64,000 nt of DNA from Paramarasmius palmivorus. Taxonomy: Eukaryota > Basidiomycota > Agaricomycetes > Agaricales > Marasmiaceae. Under the pieces are notes generated by a model, which made no database searches, was not told where the DNA came from, and worked only from the letters and a program-made list of their open reading frames with translations. The translations under genes were made by a program, and so were the position numbers. Every line of letters begins with the position of its first letter. The stretch's first letter is position 1. This document shows, piece by piece, positions 45,968 to 58,218 of the stretch. Location: positions 372,001-436,000 of the forward strand of contig JAYKXP010000022.1 of NCBI GenBank assembly GCA_037176845.1. Direction: 5' to 3'.

Positions 45968-48803
45968 TCACTTCTCGTCTTCATTTTCCGTACCCAACTC
46001 GGAATCACGGCGCAGCCACGTCGCCTGCACCACCAAAATCCCAACCATCACCGCATAGCATGCATCTCCGACACTCCAACCTGTCTTGACACGGTCATTG
46101 CCCATGACCCATTCCAAATGAGATATCAACCCGCAGAGTGTGGACATTGCCCACAGGTACACGGTGACCTTGTAATCGCCCGCAAAGACTCCGGAACGGT
46201 AGTTGAGCATGATTTGGCAGAGGCGGCCGGTGATGTACAAGGGATTGATGAGCGCCCATGCCCATGTCCATGCGTGTGACGTTGGTGTCGTTGGGGGATC
46301 GATAGGTGCTATTAGGTACACATTGAAAGGAGAGATGAAATAGTAGAGGAGCATCAGCTCAACATATACCTGTGGTATAGAAATGACTGAGTCAATTGCG
46401 TAGTCGCGAGGAGTGGAAAATCACTCACAGCTAATACGTAGCGCTTCTGAAACCTTTCGTCCAGTCGACGAATTGCACGTTCTCGGTGATTAGGCTTCAT
46501 GACTTTGATAGCTGAAGGTATCCAATTTAACTCGGACCAAACGAGCTCAACTGCTGCCACAGCCCAGAGCATCGAGGCTGAAAACAATAAAGTCTCCAGG
46601 AAGTCTGGTGGCGGTGATTCATCCTGGATGGCATTGAGGATAGCGATTAGAGTATACGACAGCGCTATCATGCATGTGCCTTTGACACTCAGATAAACAG
46701 CCGAGCTACGAGCACGGCGAACCCAGTATAGGATGCTGAGGATGATTTGTGGAAAGACCGGGAGCCATCTGAAGGAACAAAAATGCGACAGTTAGGATAT
46801 ATCCCGAGTAATTGTGACTGGATCTCACATTAATAAACCTACAATATATTTCCGTCTTGGATGTCCATCAGGACTGTCTCCCATAAAAGCATCTATATGG
46901 AAGAGTTTGAAGGGGTACATAAGCGTGACAACAAAACGACTCACCCATCATGTCCAACAACCTTTGGTCATTCATTTGCACCACTTCGCTGTGGTCCGGG
47001 CTGGCATCTTTAGCGGAGTGACTACCATATAATTCGGCAGCAACAATCTTTCTTGGAGAAGCAGTGGAGAAAGTTAGATGCCAAATGACATTGATCGGCT
47101 GCTCTTCGTCCCGCTCAGCTATAAGACGAGAGGCAGCATTCGATGCGTTACGATCACAGGATTGGCGAGTAACCGGTATCGGGACCAAATCCTAGTTTAC
47201 TACACACGTCAGTATTTATTGCCACATGGATGGAACGGATACCCGCCTTAGGTCCTGAAGCGCGTCGGGAACCAGTCAAATACGGCGCGTAAGCCCATTC
47301 TGGTTCCTTCTTGCCTCCTGTTCCCGGTTCATCGTCGCTACTATCCGCCGCGAGTTGTAGTAAAGTCTCCGAGGGGCCATTGGTCCAATAATTTCTCATT
47401 CTATCACATATTTCAGGTGCTATCTCACACTGGACAAGATCGAATATCAGAGAATGATGATGACGCGAAGAAGGTAGATCCACACCACCCCACTCACACC
47501 GTAAATGGAAAATATTCCGCTCGGAGGAATTGGGTGCGGATATGGCATATGTCAGTCAATAGCTGAAAAGAAGTGCGATACACCAGGAATCTTCTCAGTG
47601 AAACTCCCTAATAAGGCAATTCTCTCAGTTGAAGAACAGAATATCACCAGCAAACTGAGTTATTGGTTGAAATATCTTGTTTCTCTGCGTCATTCTTCCG
47701 AGCGGTATATTTTCCATTTACGGAGTGACTATAACGCGAGTGCAGTTCACGCATCTCCATTAGGCCTTTAAGATCGAAAAGATGTGTTTCGTCGGCGACG
47801 AGGACGTGACTCCTGGAGTTCAATAAAAAAACATTTAGATCGCGGGTTTATAGAAAGAGGGAAAAAAACCTACTTGGATATGATATATGGCTTCAGCATA
47901 TGCCGACGCTCTGCAGGCATCACTTGACCAGAATCTGCGAAAGCATAGCAACTTGCTTCGCTTCCTTCTGGTACATTATTCTCGGGTAATAATAATCCGT
48001 CTTCTTCAAATACGACCACTTCATTTGATGGAGTCTTCTGGTACAGCCGTACCAAGTTGAGTGTAACGGCGTACGAGTCGACGACGCGATCCAGAAGGCT
48101 CGTCTCTGAGGCTCCAAATTCAACGGGGAATCCCAGCCGACTTCTAGCCGACTTTTGTGAGGTCGGGCTCCATGACGAGAAGCTCCACATCCGGTCAAGG
48201 ATGGATGGAGATTGTGGGACGAGAGTGATAGATGCGTGGAGGTCTGACGTAGATATGTTCCCAGAGCGGCTAAGATTGGTGAATATACAACACTTGAGAT
48301 GAATAAGGACAAACGCACAATATACGAGGAGGTATCTGTAATGGGATCTTTGCAAGTCTAGCCTTGTCCCGCAGCTGTAGCCCTCTGAACACAATATCTT
48401 GGTATATAGCCGTCTTTGCTACAGCTCCTTTCGCATCCTGCGTCTCTTCCTCTGCCCTTCTAAGCCAAACAGTGACGCCGACATCAAACTTCTGCTCAAG
48501 GTCAATCAACGGACGAGCCACAGTATAACGATTTCCAGTTGCTACTGCCTCATCCCAGCTCTGGTTTTGATATAACGACGTATGGGCCGCGGAGTTGACG
48601 GTTGTAACGACCAAAGTCTTGCTCGCATGGGAGATGTCATTGCTTCCGAGAGCAATTAGCCCCACGGAGACCCAGAGGATGGATCTGTATACGAATTTGT
48701 ATCTTGAAGGCTTATGTCGCCCGCTAACACCAGATCCAGGTTCAGGTTTGAGAGGGGATTTCGCTGGAGTTTTGGTGCTGTTAGGAACATTGATGGTTGA
48801 CAT
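45968..48803 (-). CDS. Membrane protein of unknown function, paralogue D, with MITE in an intron border
   Basis: The fourth family member, on the minus strand, 29 kb from the others. It starts MSTINVPNSTKTPAKSPLK with helix 1 SILWVSVGLIALG. The lumenal region has IYQDIVFRGLQLRDKARL, SGNISTSDLHASITLVPQSPS, SCYAFADSGQV, CEIAPEICDRMRNYW, EPEWAYAPYLTGSRRASGPK, then LVPIPVTRQSCDRN and WHLTFSTASPRKI. C-terminal helices include TLLFSASMLWAVAAVELVW and HAWTWAWALINPLYITGRLCQIMLNYRS; the tail is DSELGTENEDEK. The GC donor at 47245-47246 matches that of the other copies. A 233 bp MITE (47495-47727) lies at the donor of the intron before CEIAP, making that intron about 300 bp instead of 50-60. The frame can still be kept by using a GTAAAT donor inside the MITE. 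Function unknown. Confidence 0.75.
47495..47727 (+). mobile_element. 233 bp CACTA-like MITE in paralogue D
   Basis: Terminal inverted repeats CACWCCGTAAATGGAAAATA (about 32 bp with three mismatches) are flanked directly by the 3 bp repeat ACT (47492-47494 and 47728-47730). There is no coding capacity. The other three paralogues lack it at this position. A CAC-start and a 3 bp duplication fit the CACTA/CMC superfamily, as for the element at 22487, but the termini differ. Confidence 0.82.
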
Positions 48804-49198
48804 CGAGCTTGGGGTACTCACCAGGTGCGCGTACTCTCTTATTTATTCAACCATCCCAGATTGACATACATCTTTGTCCTGTGCTCAGCAATAAAATGGG
48901 AACGAACAAAGTTGTTGCCGACAAATGACGTAACGGTATTGGACGGTTCTTGTCCAGTTTAATTATGGGATTATGAGGTGCAAGGCTCGTTTTATGAGTC
49001 GAAGAAGTGTTGGCAATGAAAGATGTGGATTTTGAGGTCAAAGTCGAAGTAGAAAGAACGCTAAAAGTCTGACCCAGTCTGAGTTTGCGTGGAAATACAT
49101 CATGCCAAGGGCCTGTCAGCGTGCCGTGATCACTGACGCCCTCGCATGGTGTTATAGCTGCGCCTTTCAACCTTCCCATCTTATCATCAAGTTACGCT
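48804..49198. promoter_or_regulatory. Divergent promoter region, paralogue D and RG-rich gene
   Basis: 395 bp between divergent starts; nothing else recognised. Confidence 0.4.
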
Positions 49199-50091
49199 AT
49201 GTCTGATACAGCCTCTGGATCAGGCTCCTCAAGCAACAACCGAAGTCGAGGAAGCCACAAACCCCGAGGTGGATTCGGCAAATATCTTCGGGCACGAGGT
49301 CGAGGACGGGGTCGAGGACGTCCAGCCGAATTTCGTGAACGGCTTTTACTCGAAGGAGAAGGACCTCCAGATGAAGAGGATGAGGAAGAAGCTGCGGAAA
49401 GGATAAAGAAGTACTCTCGAAGGCAGCTAGGGACCAATGCAGATCGCTACGAAGAGCCTGAACCTGAACTGGGGTCGGATGGTGCGTTTTCTTCATCGAG
49501 CCATTCTAGATATTCACGAGGACTCTCGGTAAACAGGCGAACCTATAGTCGAGCCTGAAGTCGATCTATCATCATTCCTAGAAAAGCAAAGATTGAATGA
49601 CGATGTTGGGCCTTCAGCACCTCACACCAAGGATGAAGACGACGGTGTGGACCACAGCCTTGACTATCTCAACGAGTATACATCTCAGTCCAAATCTGAT
49701 ATTGCCGCTTCGAGAAAAGGAAAAGTACAAGAGGTACAATGGGATAATGAGCTAGACGAGATGATGAGGGAGAAGGATTCGGCTGATGCTGCTCGAGGTC
49801 CGTCTCTGTCTCTGTCCCAATTGCAATGCCATCCTAATGGGTGCTCCAGATTTAAAGACACGATTCCGAGCAAAGTCGGAGAAGCTCAAGACGAAACCTG
49901 CGATTCCTTCTGCTCGAGACCGAAAACACGGTTCGTTGGGTCACAAACGTATCTATCCTTCTTAGCTGACTCTAATCAATTTACCAGAGACAGGCTATGT
50001 GGAAGCACCTCCACTACCTCAGCCAGAAAATGCCAAACCGAAAAGCCAGCTCGATGAAATGGAAGACTTCTTGGACGAATTGTTGGGCTAG
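49199..50091 (+). CDS. Hypothetical RG-rich acidic protein
   Basis: Four exons joined in phase give about 235 residues. The first exon begins MSDTASGSGSSSNNRSRGS and contains an arginine/glycine tract (RARGRGRGRGRP), often an RNA-binding or methylated region. An acidic stretch (PPDEEDEEEAAERIKKYS) and EPEPELGSDG follow. Introns lie at 49481-49540, about 49799-49849 and about 49931-49987. The middle reads SSFLEKQRLNDDVG and VQEVQWDNELDEMMREKDSA. The end is TGYVEAPPLPQPENAKPKSQLDEMEDFLDELLG, with the stop at 50091. The short acidic motif LDEMEDFLDELL looks like a conserved C-terminal peptide. Likely nuclear or nucleolar; no family named. Confidence 0.7.
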
Positions 50092-50492
50092 TGCCCTGCT
50101 GTTGATGCGTTCTTGCCAGGCTACATCGAAAGTGCGAGAAAAGATGTTTCTCGGTTCCGATATTGCTACTACCAGCTACATCCCTCACCTCCAGGGTCAT
50201 TAGCGCTCAAGTGGTTAGTTATAAGGCTTTTGCTCAACTGCACACTATTGCTAACCGGTCGACAGTCGACAACGGACAATTGCCTTCAGGATTGGTCAAG
50301 AAGTATTTTGTATATCTCCTGCCTGCGCCTGCTTCGAAGTGTTATGACAACATTACATTCACATTCAGGTATAGATATCAAATAAAGTATCACTGTGTAA
50401 CTGTACAACGCAATAATCGCAAGCGTATAACTGGGTATGAGCAATAGTCCAGGTAGTCGTGTGTGGAGATAAATGTCCAGTAGCATGTTGAT
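50092..50492. other. Convergent 3' spacer
   Basis: About 400 bp between the convergent ends of the RG-rich gene and the TPR gene. No supported feature. Confidence 0.4.
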
Positions 50493-53262
50493 TTACAGTC
50501 GTTTCTGATGCAAGGCTTCGACAGCGGCGTGTGTCCTCATGTGGAGCGCATTCTGCAAAACAGTCAGAACCATGCCTGGGGAAAACGGAGATAACGGGGC
50601 TAACCTCCATGCTATACTTTCCCTTCTTGCCTGATGGCCCGACTTCGAGGTGCTTCCCTGCATCCCATCACCGTCAGCACACTGAAGAATGGTGCTAAGA
50701 AAGTTACAACATACCGCTAAGTACCAGGTCGAAGTGTTTCTTGCCCTCTTCTTCTTTACCCGTACACACCAATAGCCTTCCGAGCTCATAATCTACCGCA
50801 ACAACTCGTTAGCAGCACTGCAAGCCAAAGAAAGTAAAGGACGTACGAGCATGATATACAAGGTGATGATCCAATTCAATCTTCGGCCCATTCTCAAACA
50901 CAAACTCGAACGACTTCACGGCAGCCTTCTCCGCTTCTTCTTTCGGTATAGACACTTGTTCATCTACATCAATTTGCGCGTCGGGGTCCTAATATATGGC
51001 TTAGTAAAGGAAGCGACGAGAAGGAAGGTGCACCTACAGGGTAGGCAACATATCTCAAACAAACACCTTCCAAGAACTTGGCTAAACAATAATCGTCCCA
51101 ATATCCTACACCGCCTTCATACTCCTTCTCCTTCCCTTTACATGCTTCAAGCTTAGCAAGCAACTTGCGTATTTCGGGAAGCATCTTATCAGTGATAACC
51201 TGTCTCGGCGCATGTGTAATCCCAAGGAAGATGTACGCTACTTCCAAAGCAGGAAGTGCAAGACGCCCATTCTGCGAAGTAAATTTCCGAGCTTTGCGAG
51301 CGACGTATTTCTATTTGATTTCACATTGGTCAGTTAGGAGCCGAAGTAAAGAACGGGTTCAGGACACGCGCCTCAAGAGGAATACTCTTCCCAGCGATCC
51401 GCTGTCGCAAATTTGGCACCTTTTCCATGAGTTCTGCAGCCGCCTTGTGCTTCTCCGATTTCGGGTCATCTGAGAGTTCGAGGAGACAAACTGCTGTGCC
51501 GTATGCGTAGATCGCTTTGCTCCACTGTGCATGCATGGTTTCAGTATGGCCATGTCAAGAGATGCGGGACAGGAACCATACAGTAGCTTCTTCATGAAGG
51601 ATCTTCCATGCATCTTCGCTCGCTTGGAGGTCCCATAATGCTAGATTTGCTATTGCAATTTCCCTGTTTAAGCGTTGGGGTGAGAATAAAAGTTGAGGAA
51701 GAGAAAGGAGGTCGGACTGACCAATATGAAATATGATGCAAATTTCTGTATTGCGACTGAACTTCCATTGCGCGGGTGTAATAGCGGATCGCTTGTTCAG
51801 GCTTGGAACGCACAAGTGACAGTCTTCCCGCTCCGAAGAGGAAAAATACACCTGTTTGCCGAATGTCAGCTACAATAACGGTAAAAGGAAGGGGGCGTGT
51901 ACCATCAGGGTAGCGCTTCAGGTTCCAATCAACAATCCTCTGTGCCATATCGACATCGACACCGTCGAATGTGAAGCTAGAGAGCACCAAATGGAAGATG
52001 AGCAAAGCCATATCACAGACGGTCCTCCGAAGGCCTTCTTCCGCTACAAAACTGCCACTTGAGCGTTATAGTCGCCGCCAACGAGGAGATCACGAACCGG
52101 TGCCAATTGAAGGTTCATGGCTCTCCTTTGTCCATCCGCCAGCTTTACACAACAAATCGAGCGCCTCCTTCCGTTCTCCGTGATATCCGAACATCTCAAT
52201 AATAGTCAACAGCTTTCCCGGTAGAAGACTGAGTATGAGGGTGCTCATTCCAGCGCCGAGGTATACCCCCGAACGGAAGTGCGCATCAACGGAAGGATCT
52301 TCCTTAAGTGGAGAGTCGGGGTTCGCAGCAACCCATTCAGCATCGACAGTAGCGAGGTATTTCTGGAGATTACGGTAGATGGTAATGATAGTTCGCATGT
52401 TGAGTCTGGTGAGGTAGAATAGTTCAGATAAGCTGTAAAACACGAGGATGAGAATTTGGGGTACGCACGCTTCTTTAATGAAAGCTAGCCAGTCTCCAGA
52501 GTAAACTATACCGAGAAGGGCCTGGATTACATTAGCTTCGGGCGCTGGAAGGGGTAGCACGGGACTCTTGCACACCTTCTCAAACAAGCTCTCTGCATAA
52601 ACGAGTTCCGCATGCCTCTCCACTGTAGTCATACTCTTGATGAACCCTACACCGGAGGTGTTGAGTGAGCTGACGACATAGCCCGCTAGACGGGTCGTGA
52701 AGAACGCGGTCTTCTTCCGGTGCTGAGCTGCGATGTGGTTGCCTCGTTTGGTGTGTTCAATCCCAGCAAGGATATCCTGTTAATCACTTCATGATGAGTA
52801 TGGAGTAGCCTATGATGAGCGGCGCACCTCATCTCCATATGACATCAACCCTTTTACGCACTGGATAAGGCCGTATCCAGTGGCAAAGTATAGCCGCTCC
52901 CTATGAGTAATAGTGGTGAGTATACTAGAAGTATTGGCAGAGCCGGAAACGCACTTCTTCTCATCACTTTTGTCACAATACTCCTCGCATTCAACCATGT
53001 GTGAAGCCAAAAACATTTCGAGTGCATAGCTAACGCCGGGAATATCGTCGAGCGCTTCCACTGGGGTGTAAGGCTCCTTGACATGAGGAGGTCCATCGAA
53101 TATCGATTGGTACGATGGCCTCTCGTTGCTCTCCACCTTGGGCTCTTCTGAGGTCGTACTTGTTGCGGGGGTAGCAAATCCAGACTCGTTGTCGGAGTTG
53201 GAAGTGGTAGTAGTCGTCATCGTGGTATCCTTGCTAGAGTCTTCCCGGGTCATCGAGGCCAT
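50493..53262 (-). CDS. IML2: IML2/TTC39 family TPR protein
   Basis: A tetratricopeptide protein of the Iml2 (fungi)/TTC39 (animals) family. Yeast Iml2 is tied to mitochondrial outer membrane and inclusion-body clearance with lipid droplets. The start MASMTREDSSKDTTM is followed by a Ser/Thr-rich tail and DDIPGVSYALEMFLASHMVECEEYC. Later come ERLYFATGYGLIQCVKGLMSYGDE, DILAGIEHTKRGNHIAAQHRKKT, FIKSMTTVERHAELVYAESLFEK and GVYLGAGMSTLILSLLPGKLLTIIEMFGYHGER. The C-terminal TPR-like part includes RYPDGVFFLFGAGRLSLVRSKPEQAIRYYTRAMEVQ, LPALEVAYIFLGITHAP, HYELGRLLVCTGKEEEGKKHFD and MENALHMRTHAAVEALHQKRL. About ten introns; about 740 residues. Low sequence identity to yeast, but the wording of the HYELGRLL block is typical. 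Confidence 0.85.
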
Positions 53263-55001
53263 TTATTCGAGGTTTAAAGAGAGAACAGGGTGAAGCAGAT
53301 GATAGATGGGAGCAAGGGGATAGAAGAAACCGAACGCCCGAGTCCTTTGACAATGGGCGTTACATATGTAGTAGTGAGAATAGGAAGCACGTGGATAAGG
53401 ATCGGAAACTATTGCTGTCGTGCCCATCAAAAGGACCCTGAATCTTGACGTCGAACCACCACCACTTGACCTCTACACCGACACGATGCCATGGAGCTCC
53501 TGTGCGACCTACGGCTATCCTGGGCTTAACATTCTGTTGCAGAGTACGAATTCTTGAAGGCTTGAATGAATACTCTGTGGCGTATGTTTTGCCGGTAGGT
53601 TTTCCCGTTCCGAGAGTCGAAGGCTTCGGATTCTCCATGATGATCGCACGATCAGGAAGAATGCTTAAAAAGGTTGAACAGCTAGCTTGGGAGGCCCTGG
53701 AGACGATGTGAGTGCTTCCATATATCATCATGATAAAGTTGACACTCAGTCTCCCTTTTCGCATCTTAGGATTCTACGATTCGGTGTTAGGTTTTGAGCG
53801 GTACCCATCTACCCAACGTTTCCTAACAGCTTTACTCTTCTCTCGAGATTGATCACGCAGGTTTTCTCAAAGGGTATAGCCTGGAATAAGAAAACACGCA
53901 ATAACAGACACAGGATGTAGCGCGAGTGAGCACTGTATCTCCTTTCGAGCATGTCAATTCTTAATGCTTCGTTGAACAATCCATTTTCTGGTTTTTAAAT
54001 TATCTGAAGTCTGGAATGAGGCGCGTCGCATGAAGCTTTCCTATTTCGTCACGATTCTTGCTCACTGGCATCTCATTCTATTCGGACTCGCGCAATGTGA
54101 TAGAATCTTATACGGCAGACGGGATAGGTGAAATGCAGCTGATTGTTGTCGCGTACGACTGCATGGGTTTTTACGAGTTGTCTATCCATAGCCGAGATGT
54201 GAGCTGTGAAAAGCATTTGCAGCCGTCGTCCTCATAATTACGGTCCGAGCTCACTATTCCTTGAACGCAGATAACATCTCATACGGATTTCTGAGTCACA
54301 ACTACACGATTCAAATTGACCGTGTAGAAGCTCGTCAAGTGCTGTTTCACTAGACGTAATTCAGGTTATCTAACGGAGATTTAATACAGATGGAATGTGA
54401 ATCACATCTGCTTTCTTTACTTGACAACTGAAAAGTACAACTTTTCTCAGCGAGTGGATAAGCCGAATAGCCTGTGGAACGATACTTGATCTAATAAGCC
54501 TACCTGAACCCACATTCAACGCGTAAGCACTGGTGTTATTGACAGGCGATACTACATTTCCTCCGGGAACTTATGATGATCGTGTCTAGTGCTGTGCGCT
54601 CAAATGTTCTGAGATTCAAAGGGAATCTATTGTGGTATCCTGGTGCATGAATTACATATAGTACTTATGTACATAATGAACATTTGTTGATAACGACAAA
54701 GCGCGAAAGCATATAGAGAGCGAGAGAGCATAACAAAGCTAAAGGAACGGCAGTTAATGCTTGGACGGACGAAATATGTTTGGTGCGAGATAGGCATTAT
54801 TGCCCAGCGTCTTCGGCGGCTAATCCGAGAATCTCGTACAACAATGAAGGCAAAACGAGGGTTTGTAAGATGAAAAAAAGTCAAGGAGCGTGAATGTGCA
54901 TCTCAAGCACGACAAAAACGAGAGAATGTGAGTGTCCGGTGAAAGTGGAAATAAAAAAGCAAAAAGAAAGCAGCGTACGCGAAGGGGATATGGGGAACCG
55001 A
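53263..55001. other. Intergenic, 1.7 kb
   Basis: No secure gene. An antisense frame at 53360-53764 (containing MENPKPSTLGTGKPTGKTYATE) and a plus frame at 53445-53711 show no known motif. 53.8-54.6 kb is AT-rich and without frames. Confidence 0.4.
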
Positions 55002-56426
55002 TTAGCGAATCCTGCGAGTTTTCTGGGTATTGTTGTGATCCTGTTCGGATGAGACGGTGACTCCAAGTCGAACATACATTGACAACTTGAACAGAAGTCC
55101 ATGTACCCACCCACACGGCGCGCAGACGGCCCAAACTGGGACTGCAGCGAGACAAATACCGATGACAAACAACACGGAAAGGAATAACAGTGCAAGGACC
55201 ACAGCAACGACCCACCAACGCTCGACCATCAATTCCTGGTCTTGATCATCAATCAAGTCAGATGTAGCGTCGCATGCAGCCGTCGAGCTGGCTGAGGATA
55301 GGGGAAGGGAGCGTCGAGTTGAATAGCCAGAATCAGGATACATGTTTTCTGGTAATGGCGTCCTTCGAACGGAATTTGGGAACCTTACCGTGGTTTTTTG
55401 CACCGATGAAGGGAGCAGCATTGATTCAGGAGCCCGTACCGCCAATACGTATGGCTCGGGTTCCACGTCTGGTGCAAGCTGGAGCGGGAAAGCTGAAGCT
55501 CTACGCCCACGAGGCTGGCTTCCTGGCATCGCAGCCGGCAAATTCGAAGAAGCCTGCACACTCGATGCATTGCCAGTGCTAAGGGTAGAGTTCGGGGTGG
55601 CCGGCTTGCTCGCAGCATTGAACTCTGCCCTTCTGGCACGTGCGGTAGAGAACTGACCCTCGTCTACAGTCAATCGACGTGCCTTCTTGGCTGGAGGTGC
55701 TGGAGGCGGCGCCGGCGTAGTATCTTGAGCGGGAGCGGGTGTGTTGAGCTTGGGTGCGGAGGCAACTCTTGTAAGAGGCCTATGTTTCCCAGATCCATTG
55801 GAACTCAGATTAACCGCAGGAACCTTCGCATTTGAGTCACGACGGCGAAAGCGTGCAAAGATTGCCGCGGGCCGGCGGTTAAGACTGATTTCGGATAAGG
55901 AAAGGGTACGTTTTCGGGCAGATGCCCAGAGCTTGGTTGGGGAGACAGCGGTAGCAGAGTCGATGGAGAGGTAGCGACGCCAGCGACGGGTGGATCGGGG
56001 TGTAGACGGTGTATCGCTCTCGTTAACGGTCGCACAGACCGCAGCTTCAGGGATCTTAAGTTCCTCCTCGACATTGGGAACCTTTCTGGTAGGATTTCGG
56101 ACGGATGATTTGCGTGGCAAACCATTCAAGTATTCGAGGTAGCTCTCAATTACTTGTTGAGATTCGTTAAACTGCCCCGAGACTGCGGTTGGCTGAGTTC
56201 GAGTGAGATGGTTAAATCACGACGGGGAAGAAGCCAGAGAACTCACGTCGCCAGAGTCACTGTCCCTATCTTGGTTATAGCCATGGGTACCGCATACTTC
56301 TTGGTACTCCCTGGCATTTTTGTAAGACTGTACGAGCATCTGGTGCCACTGAAGGTTGACCAAATGATCGATTTTCGTTCTCCTTGTGCCTTGCGCGGTC
56401 GGAGTGTATGGGATATCGTTTACCAT
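55002..56426 (-). CDS. Hypothetical single-pass membrane protein, Ser/Pro-rich
   Basis: Two exons. Exon 1 starts at 56426 (MVNDIPYTPTAQGTRR) and ends DRDSDSGD before a GTGAGT donor. A roughly 75 bp intron ends in GGGGCAG, and exon 2 continues FNESQQVIESYLEYLNGLPRK in phase. A long basic, Ser/Thr/Pro-rich, presumably disordered cytoplasmic region follows (RRWRRYLSIDSATAVSP; KARRLTVDEGQFSTARARR), with many potential phosphorylation sites. One C-terminal helix (WWVVAVVLALLFLSVLFVIGICLAAVPVW) precedes a short tail. About 450 residues. The stop at 55002 is used here, but a donor-like GTATGT near 55077 could lead to another last exon. No domain recognised. Confidence 0.65.
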
Positions 56427-57567
56427 CCTGCGAGGGTTTGTGGATAAGTTAATGTGGGGAAGGACAGGAAGGTAACAGCGCGAAGGCGAATAGTAATGTG
56501 TTGTGGTGCAGTAGACACTGGATAACAGCAGACCCTACGGTCTGAGTTGCGATAAATAGGAAGAACGACAGTGCGGGCGTGGGTGGTTAAAATTCTGCGG
56601 TTCGCGCAGAATGCCCACTCTCCCATTAAATACCCTAGGGATTTTCCATGGTCGAAGGCCCAATATGACTGCCACAGTGGCTTGCATTGTCCTTGGGACC
56701 TTGTCTCAAGTAGTTACCAAATGGGGCAGAAATTTTGATGGAGGAGGACGTTTTTGCAACGTGTTAGTGGCTGTTGTCGGAAAAAATAATTACGGCATTA
56801 TAAGAAAAGGCTTAATCAGCTCTCATAATTGCTTATAAGGCCCGTAAGACGCCGTAAGACGGCATTCACGGCTCTCTTGGGCCGTCTTATGACGCTCTTA
56901 CCGGCTTTTTGCCACTTATAAGCGCTTGCAAGAAAAGGCTTATCTCTAACGGAGCATTATGCCGGTTTATGAGCGCTTATCACGCCTAATTGTTTTTTCC
57001 GACAGTGCGCACATGCCACCGTTATTGTCTACCCGATTCGGTGTTTCGACCCTGCGCGATGAGGGAGTTATTCAGCTAGGATTATGGCATGTAGAGCTCA
57101 AAGATGCTTACATTCCTTCCCCCTCGATGGATGGGCCAGAAATTTCTCATTCGAAGGTCTAGCCTTTGCTTATGACGGCCGTGATCCATCACTGTAAGCT
57201 CCGAATTTCGCTTCCATCATTCGGATGCATCGTTTCAGAACTTTTCTTCAGACGAATTGGGAGTTGAAAGCAAGATGAAAGCAAGGCGTTGGGAGTATCC
57301 CTGAATCGGCCCTGAGTCTATCCCATTTCGCAATTCTTCGACCCGGAAGCAAACCTAAGAGCTTGGGTGCTTCTCACTCGTTTGTGATAGACAATATTCG
57401 TGTCAAAAGTATATGTACATCCACTATAATGTCCAGGGAATATAATTTAGCATGGAAGTATCGTGATCATGCATGAAAGATGCCGTACCAACAAGACGAC
57501 AAGTGATGGGGATGTCCGATGAGTGAATAAATAGAATATGCACGACGGAAGAAGATGGATAAGGGTG
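56427..57567. other. Intergenic with palindromic element
   Basis: Apart from the element at 56775-57004 nothing was recognised. Small frames such as 56959-57162 partly overlap the element and are not credible. Confidence 0.5.
56775..57004 (+). mobile_element. 230 bp palindromic MITE-like element
   Basis: Terminal inverted repeats TGTCGGAAAAAAYAATTA enclose a sequence full of short inverted and direct repeats (TTATAAG, CGTAAGACG/CGTCTTA, AAGAAAAGGCTTA twice). No clear target duplication was found at the borders, so the superfamily cannot be set. No coding capacity. Confidence 0.7.
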
Positions 57568-58218
57568 TCATGAAGTTATGGTAGTGAACTCTGTTGAGTA
57601 TCTGGGCGGTGGTGTTCTCGGTGGAAACTCGGCTGTATGTCCTGTTCTTGTTCCCTCTGCAACCTGGTCTCTGTGTTCCCCTTGCCTTCCAATATCCGAC
57701 AGTTCTCCGTACTTTGGTGGACGACCATGTTTGTCGTACTGTGGTAGCTCCCCTTCCCTGTCATCCACTCCTTCACTCCCCTCAATCATTTCGCCTATAT
57801 CCCAATCTCGTTCCACACCCCAGTCATACCGACGGCCTCCTTCGAATATATCAGCAGCACGCGGCCGTACTGCTCGTCGTGGCGGTGGTCGTTGGGGTGA
57901 CGTTGATGATGATGATGACGGGGTTGTGGTAGCAGATGTAGAGTTCGCGTTGTGTGTGACCGCGTCACTAGGATGTGTCGAACATGACACGTCGTGATAC
58001 GTGGGTTCTTCAATTGATTGTTCGACTGCAATGGTCTGTGTGATAGTAGAGGTCGTCTTGTTTGACGATCGCGTCCGCCCGAATACACCACCAAGTCGTA
58101 TCGCGCGACGAAAGCGGGACGCGGGCTTACCGGGTATCGATGCCGGCGTCAAGACTGGGGACGGAAAGTCCTTCCCAGCTAGGATGGTTGTGGGAGATGG
58201 GGTTCGAGTGTGATTCAT
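57568..58218 (-). CDS. Hypothetical PY-motif protein
   Basis: A single-exon frame of 216 residues, starting MNHTRTPSPTTILAGKDFPS. It is basic at first (RFRRAIRLGGVFGRTRSS), then Ser/Thr-rich, then acidic (RYDWGVERDWDIGEMIEG). It has ELPQYDKHGRPPKYGEL and PPRYSTEF near the end. PPxY motifs bind WW domains of Rsp5/Nedd4 ubiquitin ligases. The motif pair and ERDWD resemble the one-helix protein at 61060-61988, but no membrane helix is visible here. An upstream exon encoding a helix could be missing. Function unknown; a membrane-trafficking adaptor role is only an inference. Confidence 0.55.
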   Translation of the reverse strand: MNHTRTPSPTTILAGKDFPSPVLTPASIPGKPASRFRRAIRLGGVFGRTRSSNKTTSTITQTIAVEQSIEEPTYHDVSCSTHPSDAVTHNANSTSATTTPSSSSSTSPQRPPPRRAVRPRAADIFEGGRRYDWGVERDWDIGEMIEGSEGVDDREGELPQYDKHGRPPKYGELSDIGRQGEHRDQVAEGTRTGHTAEFPPRTPPPRYSTEFTTITS

